A stretch of 6,539 nucleotides of DNA from an uncultured Collinsella sp. (GCA_900546105.1 URBP01000097.1:1-6539); one strand, 5' to 3'. Positions 1-6,296 are shown, numbered from the stretch's first letter. Numbers and translations: made by a program. Notes: generated by a model not told the origin, from the sequence alone.

Positions 1-142
1 CGAGAACGGCGTCAACATGAAGTCCGTCTGCCACAATCTTTCGAGCTCCGTTGCCTTCACCCTGCAGGAGATCGCCCAGATCGATCCCGCCAGCCTTAAG
101 ATCGGCATCCATATCGACGCGCTCAAGAGCCGTCTGAACTAG
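1..142 (+). CDS. Asp23/Gls24 family (YloU-like) envelope stress protein, C-terminal part only
   Basis: The open frame enters from the left edge (first full codon at base 2) and ends at TAG 140-142, giving the last 46 residues. The visible part reads ENGVNMKSVCHNLSSSVAF and ends in DALKSRLN. It aligns by eye with the C-terminal end of Bacillus YloU (ISEVAHNVQTKVKYTV, then a short beta strand), which is typical of Asp23/Gls24 proteins. These are small non-enzymatic proteins linked to the cell envelope and to alkaline or envelope stress. In Bacillus yloU also sits directly upstream of yloV (fakA), so context supports the call. The gap to fakA is 27 bases with no terminator, so cotranscription is likely. 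The start and the N-terminal two thirds lie outside the window. The fragment is short, so the family call rests partly on position. Confidence 0.72.
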   Translation, partial: ENGVNMKSVCHNLSSSVAFTLQEIAQIDPASLKIGIHIDALKSRLN

Positions 143-169
143 CATCCGAAAACGGAGATTCAAATACCC

Positions 170-1831
170 ATGATTGCAAAGACCATTCGCACCTGTTTTC
201 CGATCGCTGCGGCTGCCGTTTCCGACAAGGCCGAGGAGATCAATAAGCTCAACGTCTTCCCCGTGCCCGACGGTGACACCGGCACCAACATGTCGCTCAC
301 GCTCACCTCGGTGACCAAGGAGCTCTCCGCCCTTCCCGCCGACGCCGACATGGAGGCCATTGCCGGCGCCATCACCCACGGCTCCCTGATGGGCGCCCGC
401 GGTAACTCCGGCGTCATTACCTCGCAGATTCTTCGCGGCGTGGCTGAGGGTCTTGTCTCCGCCGACGAGCCCATTACGTCCGCCAACATCGCCTATGCGT
501 TCCGTCGTGCCGTCAAGGTCGCCTTCCAGGCCGTCCGCAAGCCTATCGAGGGCACGATCCTCACGGTGCTGCGCGATGTCTCGACCAAGGCCGACGAGTG
601 CGAGAAGAAGAAGTTCTCGGCCGAGGACGCGCTCGATGCCATCGTCGTCGAGGCATATCAGTCTGTCGCCCGCACGCCCGACCTGCTGCCCGTCCTCAAA
701 GAGAACGGCGTGGTCGACTCCGGCGCCTTCGGCTTTGCCATCTTCCTTGAGAACTTTGTTGCCGCCGCGCTTGGCCGCAGCACCGTGGTCGAGGATTTCT
801 CCGCCACGTTTGATTCCGCAGGCTCTGCCCGCGACGCGGCCCTTGGTCGTGTTGAGATCGAAGCCAACGACGACTGGGAGGGCTCGGAGTTCCGCTACTG
901 CAACGAGTTCCTCTTTAAGGCCGACGCCCCGTTTGACGAGGACGAGTGCCTTAAGTTCCTAGGCTCCATGGGCGACTGTGAGCTGCTCGTGGGCGCTTAT
1001 CCCGACTACAAGATCCATGTGCACTCCAACACCCCCAACTTGGTGCTCGAGCACATGCTGCAGCTCGGTCAGATCTATGAGGTCTTTATCCACAACATGG
1101 AGATGGAGGCCCACGACCGTACCGCCAAGATCCACGAGGATCAGGAAAAGGCCGCCGAGCCCGCGAAGGCCCTGGGCTTTGTCGCCGTTGCCGCTGGGTC
1201 CGGCGAGGCAGACATCCTCAAGTCCCTCGGCGTCGACGTGATCGTCTCGGGTGGCCAGACCATGAACCCCTCGACCGCAGACCTGCTGGGCGCCGTCGAC
1301 CAGGTCAACGCGACCTCGGTCATCATTCTGCCCAACAACGGCAACATCCGCATGGCCGCTGAGGCCGCTGCCTCAGCCTGCACCGACAAGAAGGTCGCCG
1401 TCGTTCCCACCAAGACCGTTCCTCAGGCCTTCTCCGCGCTGTTCGCGGTCCTGCCCGATTCCGAGCTCGAGGACGCCGTCGCCGCCATGGTCGACGCCAT
1501 CAGCGAGGTCCGCGATGGCGAGGTCACCCGCGCCGTGCGCGATTCCAGCGCCTCTGACGGCTCTCCGATTCACTCCGGTGACGTCATGGGTATCATCGCC
1601 GGCTCCATCGACGTGGTCGGCTCCGACGTGAAGCAGGTCACGCTCGATTGCATCAACCGTATGCAGGAGGAAGAGGAGGGCGACGCGCTGACGATTCTGG
1701 CCGGCGAGGAGCTGTCCGATGAGGCCTTCCAGGAGATCGTCGACGCTATCGAGGAGGCTCAGCCCGATCTGGAGATCGACGCCCATCGTGGCGAGCAGCC
1801 GCTCTATCCCGTGATCTTCTCGATCGAGTAG
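170..1831 (+). CDS. fakA: Fatty acid kinase ATP-binding subunit FakA (DAK2/DhaL domain fusion, YloV family)
   Basis: FakA phosphorylates a fatty acid held by a FakB (DegV-family) partner, giving acyl-phosphate for PlsX/PlsY phospholipid synthesis; it acts in the cytoplasm. The 553-residue length is normal. An N-terminal DhaL-type kinase domain (about 1-205) carries the Mg-ATP motif PVPDGDTGTNM (31-41; D34, D36), HGSLMGARGNSGVI (70-83) and NGVVDSGAFGF (179-189). The middle domain has YCNEF (C244) and KIHVHSN (H283, H285), matching the Cys-His-His zinc ligands known in Staphylococcus FakA. The C-terminal FakB-binding part (about 335-553) has SGGQTMNPST (360-369) and ILPNN (386-390), and ends PLYPVIFSIE. 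ATG 170 gives the usual spacing to the DGDTG motif. A weak GGAGA lies at 154-158, rather far upstream (11 bases). No fakB is in the window, so its partner is encoded elsewhere. The N-terminus is less conserved than the rest. Confidence 0.93.
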   Translation: MIAKTIRTCFPIAAAAVSDKAEEINKLNVFPVPDGDTGTNMSLTLTSVTKELSALPADADMEAIAGAITHGSLMGARGNSGVITSQILRGVAEGLVSADEPITSANIAYAFRRAVKVAFQAVRKPIEGTILTVLRDVSTKADECEKKKFSAEDALDAIVVEAYQSVARTPDLLPVLKENGVVDSGAFGFAIFLENFVAAALGRSTVVEDFSATFDSAGSARDAALGRVEIEANDDWEGSEFRYCNEFLFKADAPFDEDECLKFLGSMGDCELLVGAYPDYKIHVHSNTPNLVLEHMLQLGQIYEVFIHNMEMEAHDRTAKIHEDQEKAAEPAKALGFVAVAAGSGEADILKSLGVDVIVSGGQTMNPSTADLLGAVDQVNATSVIILPNNGNIRMAAEAAASACTDKKVAVVPTKTVPQAFSALFAVLPDSELEDAVAAMVDAISEVRDGEVTRAVRDSSASDGSPIHSGDVMGIIAGSIDVVGSDVKQVTLDCINRMQEEEEGDALTILAGEELSDEAFQEIVDAIEEAQPDLEIDAHRGEQPLYPVIFSIE

Positions 1832-1842
1832 GCAACTGCCTA
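1829..1842. repeat. Perfect 6-bp inverted repeat filling the fakA-recG junction
   Basis: TAGGCA (1829-1834) and TGCCTA (1837-1842) are perfect reverse complements separated by AC. In RNA this could fold as a 5-bp stem with an AACU tetraloop. It begins with the fakA stop codon TAG and ends on the A of the recG ATG. Sequence and position are seen directly; any effect on recG translation is inference. An isolated 6-bp repeat of this kind is expected about once or twice by chance in a window this size. Confidence 0.5.
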
Positions 1843-4019
1843 TGTCCGAACTGTGCTCCGTGCCGCGCGTCTCGGAGCGCTTTGCCCAGAGCAATGCGCT
1901 CGACGAGGATATCGCGCGACTCAAATATGTTTCGGGTAAACGTGAGGAGGCCCTTCGCCGTCTGGGAATTCGGACGGTGGGGGACCTCCTTCTCCATATC
2001 CCTCATCGATACCTGGACTTTACGCGCTCCTGGTCCATCGAGATGGCGCCCATCGGTACCGTGTGCACCATCATCGCCACGGTCGACCGTATCGTCCAAA
2101 AGCAGCCGCGTCCGCGCATGCAGGTGACCGAGGTCTCACTCGTTGATGAGACGGGCGTGCTGCAGGTCGCCTTTTTCCGCCAGCCCTGGATTGCCCAGCA
2201 GCTTAAGCAGGGCGACCGCCTGGCTGTGATGGGTAAGGTCGAGTTTGCCTACGGCTTTAAGCAGATGGCCTCTCCGCATTTCGAAAAGCTCGAGGAGGGA
2301 CGTGCCGCGGGAACTATCCTGCCGGTCCATTATGTGAGTGATGGCGTGAGCCAGGCGTGGATGCGCCGCATCGTAAGTGGCGCGCTCGAGGTCATCGGCA
2401 ATCCCTTTGATCCCATTCCGGCACGCTTACGCGTTAAGCGTCGCCTGATGAGCAATGCCCGTGCGTTGCGATCGATCCACTTTCCCTCGAGCATGGCTGA
2501 ACGCGATATCGCGCGCGCACGGCTTGCCTACGAGGAGTGCCTCTACCTGCAGTTGGCGCTGCGCCTGCGCAACGACGGCGGCCTGGTCGATGTGGTGCCC
2601 TACACCCACGCCGCGGGCGAGCACCTGGCCGCGCTCAAGCAGGCCCTGCCGTTTTCGCTGAGCGACGAGCAGGAGGCCGCGTTCCAAGATATCCTGCGCG
2701 ATATGTGCGATGGCAGGCGCGTGATGAACCGCCTGCTGCTGGGCGATGTCGGTACCGGCAAGACCGCTGTTGCCGCCTGCGCGCTGGCTGTGGCTGCCGA
2801 TAGCGGCACGCAGGCCTGCGTTATGGCGCCTACGGGCGTGCTGGCGCGTCAATATGCCGATAAGACCGGCCCCTTGCTCTCGCAGGCTGGCATGACCTGG
2901 GCGCTCCTGACGGGTGCCACGCCGGCGGCCGAGCGCGAGCGGATCCATGCCCGTCTGGAATCGGGCGAGCTCGACGTCCTCTTTGGCACCCACGCGGTGC
3001 TTTCGGATGACGTTGCGTTCAAGCATCTGTCGCTCGTGGTCATCGATGAACAGCACCGGTTTGGCGTCGGCCAACGCAACGCCCTGCGTGCGAAGGGACC
3101 CGGTGCCGATCTGCTCGTTATGACGGCAACGCCCATCCCACGTACGCTGGCGCTTTCGGTCTACGGCGATCTGGACACGAGCATCATCCGCCATCGGCCC
3201 GTCCCTGGCGCTGGCGTGACGACACGCGTGCTTACCGAGTCGAGCCGCGACCTTGCCTATGGCGCCATCCGCGAGGCGCATGAAAAGGGTCAGCAGGCCT
3301 ACGTGATATGCCCGCTCGTGGAGCCGAGTGACTCGGCCGATGATCTGGAGGACGTGCCCGGTATCGCCCGCAACGACGAGGGCCGCGTGACGGTCCCCGT
3401 GCCGCTGCACGATACGGCGACCGAGCTCGATCGCCTGCGTCTGGCGTTGCCGGGTCTTGCCATCGAGCGCCTTCACGGCCGCATGCCAGCGGGGGAGAAG
3501 GACCAGGTTATCGATGCCTTCAAGCGTGGCGAGATCGACGTTCTCGTCTCGACTACGGTGGTCGAGGTGGGCGTCGACGTGCCCAACGCCACCGTCATGG
3601 TCATCGAGAATGGCGAGCGCTTTGGGTTGGCGGCCTTGCACCAGCTGCGCGGGCGCGTGGGCCGCGGCAGCGTGTCGGGCACGTGCCTGGTCATGACGCA
3701 CTCCAAGGGCAACGGCGGCGCTTCGGCAGCACAAGATCGCCTGCAGTCGCTCGAAAAAACCTCGGACGGCTTTACGCTCGCCCAGATGGATCTGCGTTTG
3801 CGCCACGAGGGTGAGATTCTTGGCTACCGTCAGCATGGCGGCGTGACCCTGCGCTTTGTGGACCTGGACGCCGACGAGGAATTGATCGAATGGGCCCATT
3901 TGGACGCGGTCGAGCTCTTGCGGTATGCTTGCAACCTTGACTCTGTGGCGACGCGCCCCCTACGCGATGCGGTCGCCATGCGGTATCGACATATCTTTAA
4001 GGAGGTCAGCGGAGGATGA
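1842..4019 (+). CDS. recG: ATP-dependent DNA helicase RecG
   Basis: RecG is a superfamily 2 helicase that regresses stalled replication forks and migrates branched DNA and R-loops. The 725 residues fit the family. An N-terminal helical segment (LKYVSGKREEALRRLGI, 27-43) leads into DLLLHIPHRYLDF, then an OB-fold wedge domain (about 70-150). Helicase motifs follow: Walker A GDVGTGKT (301-308), DEQH box (402-405), MTATPIPRTL (427-436), HGRM (545-548) and VVEVGVDVPNATVMVIENGERFG (in 573-595) with QLRGRVGRG (601-609). The translocation (TRG) segment reads DLRLRHEGEILGYRQHG (650-666), where many RecGs have RGPGEFxGxRQSG. About 20 extra residues lie at 495-530, between the helicase motifs; I recall extra sequence there in other actinobacterial RecGs. 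ATG 1842 follows fakA by 10 bases with no clear Shine-Dalgarno, so coupling to fakA translation is likely. GTG 1860 is a less likely alternative start. The stop overlaps rsmD by 4 bases. Confidence 0.96.
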   Translation: MSELCSVPRVSERFAQSNALDEDIARLKYVSGKREEALRRLGIRTVGDLLLHIPHRYLDFTRSWSIEMAPIGTVCTIIATVDRIVQKQPRPRMQVTEVSLVDETGVLQVAFFRQPWIAQQLKQGDRLAVMGKVEFAYGFKQMASPHFEKLEEGRAAGTILPVHYVSDGVSQAWMRRIVSGALEVIGNPFDPIPARLRVKRRLMSNARALRSIHFPSSMAERDIARARLAYEECLYLQLALRLRNDGGLVDVVPYTHAAGEHLAALKQALPFSLSDEQEAAFQDILRDMCDGRRVMNRLLLGDVGTGKTAVAACALAVAADSGTQACVMAPTGVLARQYADKTGPLLSQAGMTWALLTGATPAAERERIHARLESGELDVLFGTHAVLSDDVAFKHLSLVVIDEQHRFGVGQRNALRAKGPGADLLVMTATPIPRTLALSVYGDLDTSIIRHRPVPGAGVTTRVLTESSRDLAYGAIREAHEKGQQAYVICPLVEPSDSADDLEDVPGIARNDEGRVTVPVPLHDTATELDRLRLALPGLAIERLHGRMPAGEKDQVIDAFKRGEIDVLVSTTVVEVGVDVPNATVMVIENGERFGLAALHQLRGRVGRGSVSGTCLVMTHSKGNGGASAAQDRLQSLEKTSDGFTLAQMDLRLRHEGEILGYRQHGGVTLRFVDLDADEELIEWAHLDAVELLRYACNLDSVATRPLRDAVAMRYRHIFKEVSGG
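3999..4006 (+). promoter_or_regulatory. Strong ribosome binding site for rsmD
   Basis: AAGGAGGT is fully complementary to the 16S rRNA 3' end and lies 9 bases before ATG 4016, inside the recG 3' end. A second GGAGG (4011-4015) abuts the ATG and is too close to be used for it. The strong site fixes the rsmD start and allows rsmD to be initiated independently of recG termination. Confidence 0.8.
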
Positions 4020-4672
4020 GAATCATCGGCGGCGAATGGCGCGGTCGTAAGATCGAGGAGCCCCGTGGTCGCGATGTCACCCGCCCCACGACTGATCGCG
4101 TGCGCGAGGCATGCGCATCTATGGTCATGTCGGCATTCGACTTCGATTTGGACGAGGTTCGTGTTCTGGACGCCTTTGGTGGCTCCGGTGCCCTGGGTAT
4201 CGAGATGCTCTCTCGTGGGGCCCGCTCGCTTACGACGTTCGAGATCGATCGGAATGCCGCGCGGCTCATTACCAAGAATATCGAGTCGCTCTGCCGTGAC
4301 CGTGCGCGTTGGCGCGTGGTAACGGGCGACATGCTGGTGAGTGCCTCGCGCGGTCGTGTGCCGGGCGGCCCTTTTGATCTGGTCCTGCTCGACCCTCCCT
4401 ATGCTTTTGGTGCCGAACCAGTCGAGGTGCTGCTGCAGAACCTGGCTCAGCAGGGTCTGCTTGCACCTGGCGCTTATGCCCTGTTTGAGCATGCCGCCGC
4501 CGATGCGGGCGCGCATCCGGCAGGCTTTGAGATCGTACGTGAGAAGCGCTACGGCATTACCTCGGTCGACCTGCTTCGTTGGGTCGGCGATGACGATGGT
4601 GAGGGCGATAGCGCCTGCACCGATGCTGACAACAACGATGTCACGACGGTTCAGGAGGACGCCCATGAGTGA
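4016..4672 (+). CDS. rsmD: 16S rRNA (guanine(966)-N(2))-methyltransferase RsmD
   Basis: RsmD transfers a methyl group from S-adenosylmethionine to N2 of G966 of 16S rRNA during 30S assembly. The protein starts with the family signature MRIIGGEWRGRKI (1-13), followed by TRPTTDRVREA (22-32). The class I methyltransferase fold shows motif I LDAFGGSGALGIE (51-63), acidic motif II FEID (75-78) and the catalytic LLDPPY (124-129) typical of exocyclic amino methylation. It closes with the EKRYGITSVDLLRW segment (176-189). The family usually ends near there. This one adds about 28 acidic, polar residues (191-218, rich in D, E and N) of unknown role, whose codons contain the coaD ribosome binding site. 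The ATGA overlap with recG and the 8-base overlap with coaD suggest one transcript. The start is secured by the N-terminal signature and the upstream AAGGAGGT. Confidence 0.95.
   Translation: MRIIGGEWRGRKIEEPRGRDVTRPTTDRVREACASMVMSAFDFDLDEVRVLDAFGGSGALGIEMLSRGARSLTTFEIDRNAARLITKNIESLCRDRARWRVVTGDMLVSASRGRVPGGPFDLVLLDPPYAFGAEPVEVLLQNLAQQGLLAPGAYALFEHAAADAGAHPAGFEIVREKRYGITSVDLLRWVGDDDGEGDSACTDADNNDVTTVQEDAHE
4653..4658 (+). promoter_or_regulatory. Ribosome binding site for coaD
   Basis: AGGAGG lies 6 bases before ATG 4665, inside the last codons of rsmD. It decides the coaD start: the open frame extends upstream to 4341, but that extension overlaps rsmD out of frame and shows no family similarity. 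Confidence 0.85.
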
Positions 4673-5162
4673 CACCATCAACCGCGTGATCGTCCCGGGC
4701 ACCTTCGATCCCATCACGTTTGGCCATATCGACGTGATCCGCCGCGCCCGCCGCATCTTTCCCAGCGTGATCGTCGCTGTTGCCGAGTCGCAGGGTAAAA
4801 ACGGTGTGGGCACCACGTTTATGCTCGATGAGCGCGTGGCGCTGGCCCGCGAGGCGCTCGGCGATATCGACGGCGTCGAGGTCCTGCCCTTTACCGGCCT
4901 CTTGGTCGACTTCGCTCGTGAGCAGGGGGCGGGGGCCGTGGTCAAAGGCCTGCGCGCCATGACCGACTTTGAGTACGAGCTGCAGCAGGCAGATCTCAAC
5001 TATCGCTTGGATAACGAGCTGGAGTCCATCTTTGTCATGAGTGCGCCGCAGTACGGCTATATCTCGAGCTCGGTCGTTCGCCAGATCGCCTCACTCGGCA
5101 GCGATGTATCGACGTTTGTTCCGCCCAACGTGGTCGAAGCGCTCAGACATCGCTTTTCGTGA
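4665..5162 (+). CDS. coaD: Phosphopantetheine adenylyltransferase CoaD
   Basis: CoaD catalyses the fourth step of CoA synthesis: ATP plus 4'-phosphopantetheine gives dephospho-CoA and pyrophosphate. The 165 residues are normal for this hexameric nucleotidyltransferase. The N-terminal motif PGTFDPITFGH (11-21) holds the T-x-G-H signature with catalytic H21. K45 aligns with E. coli K42. VVKGLRAMTDFEYE (92-105) and YISSSVVRQIA (132-142) are the other substrate and ATP-binding motifs. Two departures from the families I know: the signature reads TFGH where TNGH is usual, and the loop after K45 (NGVGTTF) is about three residues longer than in E. coli (KPMF). The start is set by AGGAGG at 4653-4658. 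The gene overlaps rsmD by 8 bases (ATGAGTGA). A T-run follows the stop at 5165-5170 but has no convincing stem before it. Confidence 0.96.
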   Translation: MSDTINRVIVPGTFDPITFGHIDVIRRARRIFPSVIVAVAESQGKNGVGTTFMLDERVALAREALGDIDGVEVLPFTGLLVDFAREQGAGAVVKGLRAMTDFEYELQQADLNYRLDNELESIFVMSAPQYGYISSSVVRQIASLGSDVSTFVPPNVVEALRHRFS

Positions 5163-5186
5163 CGTTTTTTATTGCCTGGTGGCATG

Positions 5187-5195
5187 TGGTAAACT
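5187..5195 (+). promoter_or_regulatory. Putative extended -10 promoter for the SepIVA-like gene and yceD
   Basis: TG at 5187-5188, one base, then TAAACT (5190-5195) forms an extended -10 element in the only real gap between coaD and the next gene. No good -35 sits at 17 bases (TTTTAT at 5167-5172 is weak). TTGCCT at 5172-5177 would leave only 12 bases. Transcription would start near 5202, giving a leader of about 29 bases. Confidence 0.45.
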
Positions 5196-5220
5196 AGCAC
5201 GATGATATGTTACCTATGAA

Positions 5221-5225
5221 AGGAG
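5221..5225 (+). promoter_or_regulatory. Ribosome binding site that sets the start of the SepIVA-like gene
   Basis: AGGAG (within AAAGGAGA, 5219-5226) lies 5 bases before ATG 5231. Two in-frame upstream ATGs, at 5207 and 5216, have no such site. The one at 5216 partly overlaps the Shine-Dalgarno itself, so 5231 is the preferred start. Confidence 0.8.
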
Positions 5226-5230
5226 ACCGG

Positions 5231-5728
5231 ATGCCGGGCGAGAATTTTCCTGGCGATAGGATCGTCAGCTTGGTCGATGAGCTCGAAGGGCTGATCGAGG
5301 AAGCCAAGCCGCCTTTCGGCAAGAACGCTCAGTTCAAGGTCATCGACGCCGACGTGTTCTTCAACATCCTCGACGAGATCCGCATGAGCTATCCCGAGGA
5401 GTGGCAGAAGTCCCGCCGTATCCTTAAGGAGCGCGAGGAGCTTATGGCTTCCGCCGCCGCTCAGGCCGATTCCATCATCGCCGACGCTCAGCAGCAGGCC
5501 CTCACCATTGCTGGTGAGCAGGAGATCGTCCGCTTAGCACAGCAGCAGGCCGACGACATCCGCGATCGTGCCCAGCAGTACGAGCGCGAGACGCGTTATG
5601 CTGCCGAGGACTACGCGGAGCAGGTCTTTACGCACCTGGAGGAGAACCTCAAGAGCCTGACCGGCACCGTTACCCGTTGCCGTCAGCAGCTCAACGAGGG
5701 TGCCGCCCAACAGAATGGTCAGTGGTAA
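5231..5728 (+). CDS. Short coiled-coil protein resembling SepIVA (DivIVA-like septation factor)
   Basis: The predicted protein has 165 residues. Residues 11-50 form a conserved-looking N-terminal region (LVDELEGLIEEAK, then KVIDADVFFNILDEI). From about 55 to 150 it is a long charged, Ala/Gln/Glu-rich helix with coiled-coil character (AAAQADSIIADAQQQA, QQQADDIRDRAQQ). It has no signal peptide or membrane segment. As I recall mycobacterial SepIVA (Rv2927c, DivIVA-like, required for septation), the N-terminal DELSAIVEEAR and ADSMVSSA blocks match here. So does its C-terminal block, against GEQEIVRLAQQQADDIRDRA through SLTGTVTRCRQQL. The mycobacterial protein is about 245 residues, so this one appears to lack much of the central coil. 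Rv2927c also neighbours the DUF177 gene, as here. Automatic annotation may label such proteins ATPase or F0 subunit b-like because of the coil; no nucleotide-binding motif is present. The division role is inferred from these similarities. The stop overlaps yceD by one base (TAATG). Confidence 0.7.
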   Translation: MPGENFPGDRIVSLVDELEGLIEEAKPPFGKNAQFKVIDADVFFNILDEIRMSYPEEWQKSRRILKEREELMASAAAQADSIIADAQQQALTIAGEQEIVRLAQQQADDIRDRAQQYERETRYAAEDYAEQVFTHLEENLKSLTGTVTRCRQQLNEGAAQQNGQW

Positions 5729-6282
5729 TGGCTGAGTTCCCGAGCGTTACCGTCGATCTTTCCGAGCAGCTCGAGTTTCCTGGTGATTCGTATCCGCTGA
5801 CTGGTAAGGTCGATGTCGCCACCTACACGGTGGGCGAGAAGGAGTACCAGCTGCAGGACGGCATCGACTACGACGTTGTCTTTACCAATGCCGGTACCGG
5901 TGTTTTGCTTACCGGCATGGTCCGCGCGCACGCCACCGGCGAGTGCGACCGTTGCCTGGAGCCTGCATCGTTTGATATCGCCGGCGAGATCGAGGAGTTC
6001 TACCTCTTTGAGGAGCCCGAGGATCCCGAGGCCTACGAGGACGGCTATGAGCTCCTCGGTGAGGACCGCATCGTGGATCTGGGTGAGCCCATCAACGACG
6101 CGGTCGTTATGGACACGCCGTTTGTGGTGCTCTGCAAGCCCGATTGCCGCGGTCTGTGTCCCACTTGCGGTTGCAATCTCAACGTCGAGCAATGCGATTG
6201 CGCCGCCCAGGCAGAGGCAGAATGGGCCGCTGCCACGGAAAATCCATTTGCAGCATTGAAGAATCTCAAGCTCGATGAGTAA
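5728..6282 (+). CDS. yceD: YceD/DUF177 family protein (23S rRNA accumulation factor)
   Basis: YceD proteins are needed for normal 23S rRNA accumulation in E. coli and plants and are generally encoded next to rpmF, as here; the molecular mechanism is not settled. The 184 residues carry the family marks: GECDRCLEP (71-79; C73, C76), an acidic stretch EEFYLFEEPEDPEAYEDGYE (89-108), the GEPINDAVVMDTPF region (119-132), then LCKPDCRGLCPTCGCNLNVEQCDC (135-158) with C136, C140, C144, C147, C149, C156 and C158. The end PFAALKNLK (173-181) is typical. The cysteine pairs suggest zinc binding, which I infer rather than see. ATG 5728 overlaps the previous stop (TAATG) and has no close Shine-Dalgarno; GAGGG at 5696-5700 is too distant. 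Translation therefore probably depends on ribosomes finishing the SepIVA-like gene. Confidence 0.92.
   Translation: MAEFPSVTVDLSEQLEFPGDSYPLTGKVDVATYTVGEKEYQLQDGIDYDVVFTNAGTGVLLTGMVRAHATGECDRCLEPASFDIAGEIEEFYLFEEPEDPEAYEDGYELLGEDRIVDLGEPINDAVVMDTPFVVLCKPDCRGLCPTCGCNLNVEQCDCAAQAEAEWAAATENPFAALKNLKLDE
5888..5918. repeat. 9-bp perfect inverted repeat inside yceD
   Basis: ATGCCGGTA (5888-5896) and TACCGGCAT (5910-5918) are perfect reverse complements around a 13-base loop. The left arm also overlaps the palindrome CCGGTACCGG (5891-5900), so two alternative pairings exist. It lies in coding sequence for about residues 54-64, and its function is unknown. A 9-bp repeat with a short loop is mildly unusual but not extreme for a GC-rich gene. 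Confidence 0.4.
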
Positions 6283-6287
6283 AACTG

Positions 6288-6296
6288 TGGTAGTAT
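6288..6296 (+). promoter_or_regulatory. Putative extended -10 promoter for rpmF
   Basis: TG (6288-6289), one base, then TAGTAT (6291-6296) lies 6 bases after the yceD stop. The preceding heptamer TGTGGTA (6286-6292) is identical to that at 5185-5191 upstream of the SepIVA-like gene. No recognisable -35 stands at the right distance. Transcription would begin near 6303, leaving a leader of about 44 bases. It would let L32 be made independently of yceD. Confidence 0.42.

Noticed and set aside
2427..3899. Long open frame of 490 codons on the minus strand opposite recG
   Set aside because: It is antisense to a clear, full-length RecG. Its His/Arg/Gln-rich composition is typical of a GC-rich shadow frame and shows no family motif.
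4341..4664. N-terminal extension of coaD to an upstream ATG
   Set aside because: The extension reads through rsmD in another frame and has no similarity to CoaD. ATG 4665 has an ideal AGGAGG and gives the normal family length.
3830..4999. Long open frame of 389 codons on the minus strand across rsmD and coaD
   Set aside because: It spans three well-supported plus-strand genes, has low-complexity Ser/Arg/Thr composition and no recognisable domain or ribosome binding site.
5137..5170. Possible intrinsic terminator after coaD
   Set aside because: The best stem is only AAGCG/CGCTT with a 9-base loop, and the six-T run comes 9 bases after it. This is too weak and badly spaced to call.
5172..5200. 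TTGCCT with TAGCAC at 17 bases as a conventional promoter
   Set aside because: TAGCAC matches the -10 consensus poorly. The extended TGnTAAACT overlapping it is a better candidate, although its own -35 is weak.
5207..5230. Earlier in-frame starts at 5207 and 5216 for the SepIVA-like gene
   Set aside because: Neither has a Shine-Dalgarno at a useful distance. The AAAGGAGA site serves ATG 5231, and the extra residues (MLPMKGDR) encode the ribosome binding site itself.
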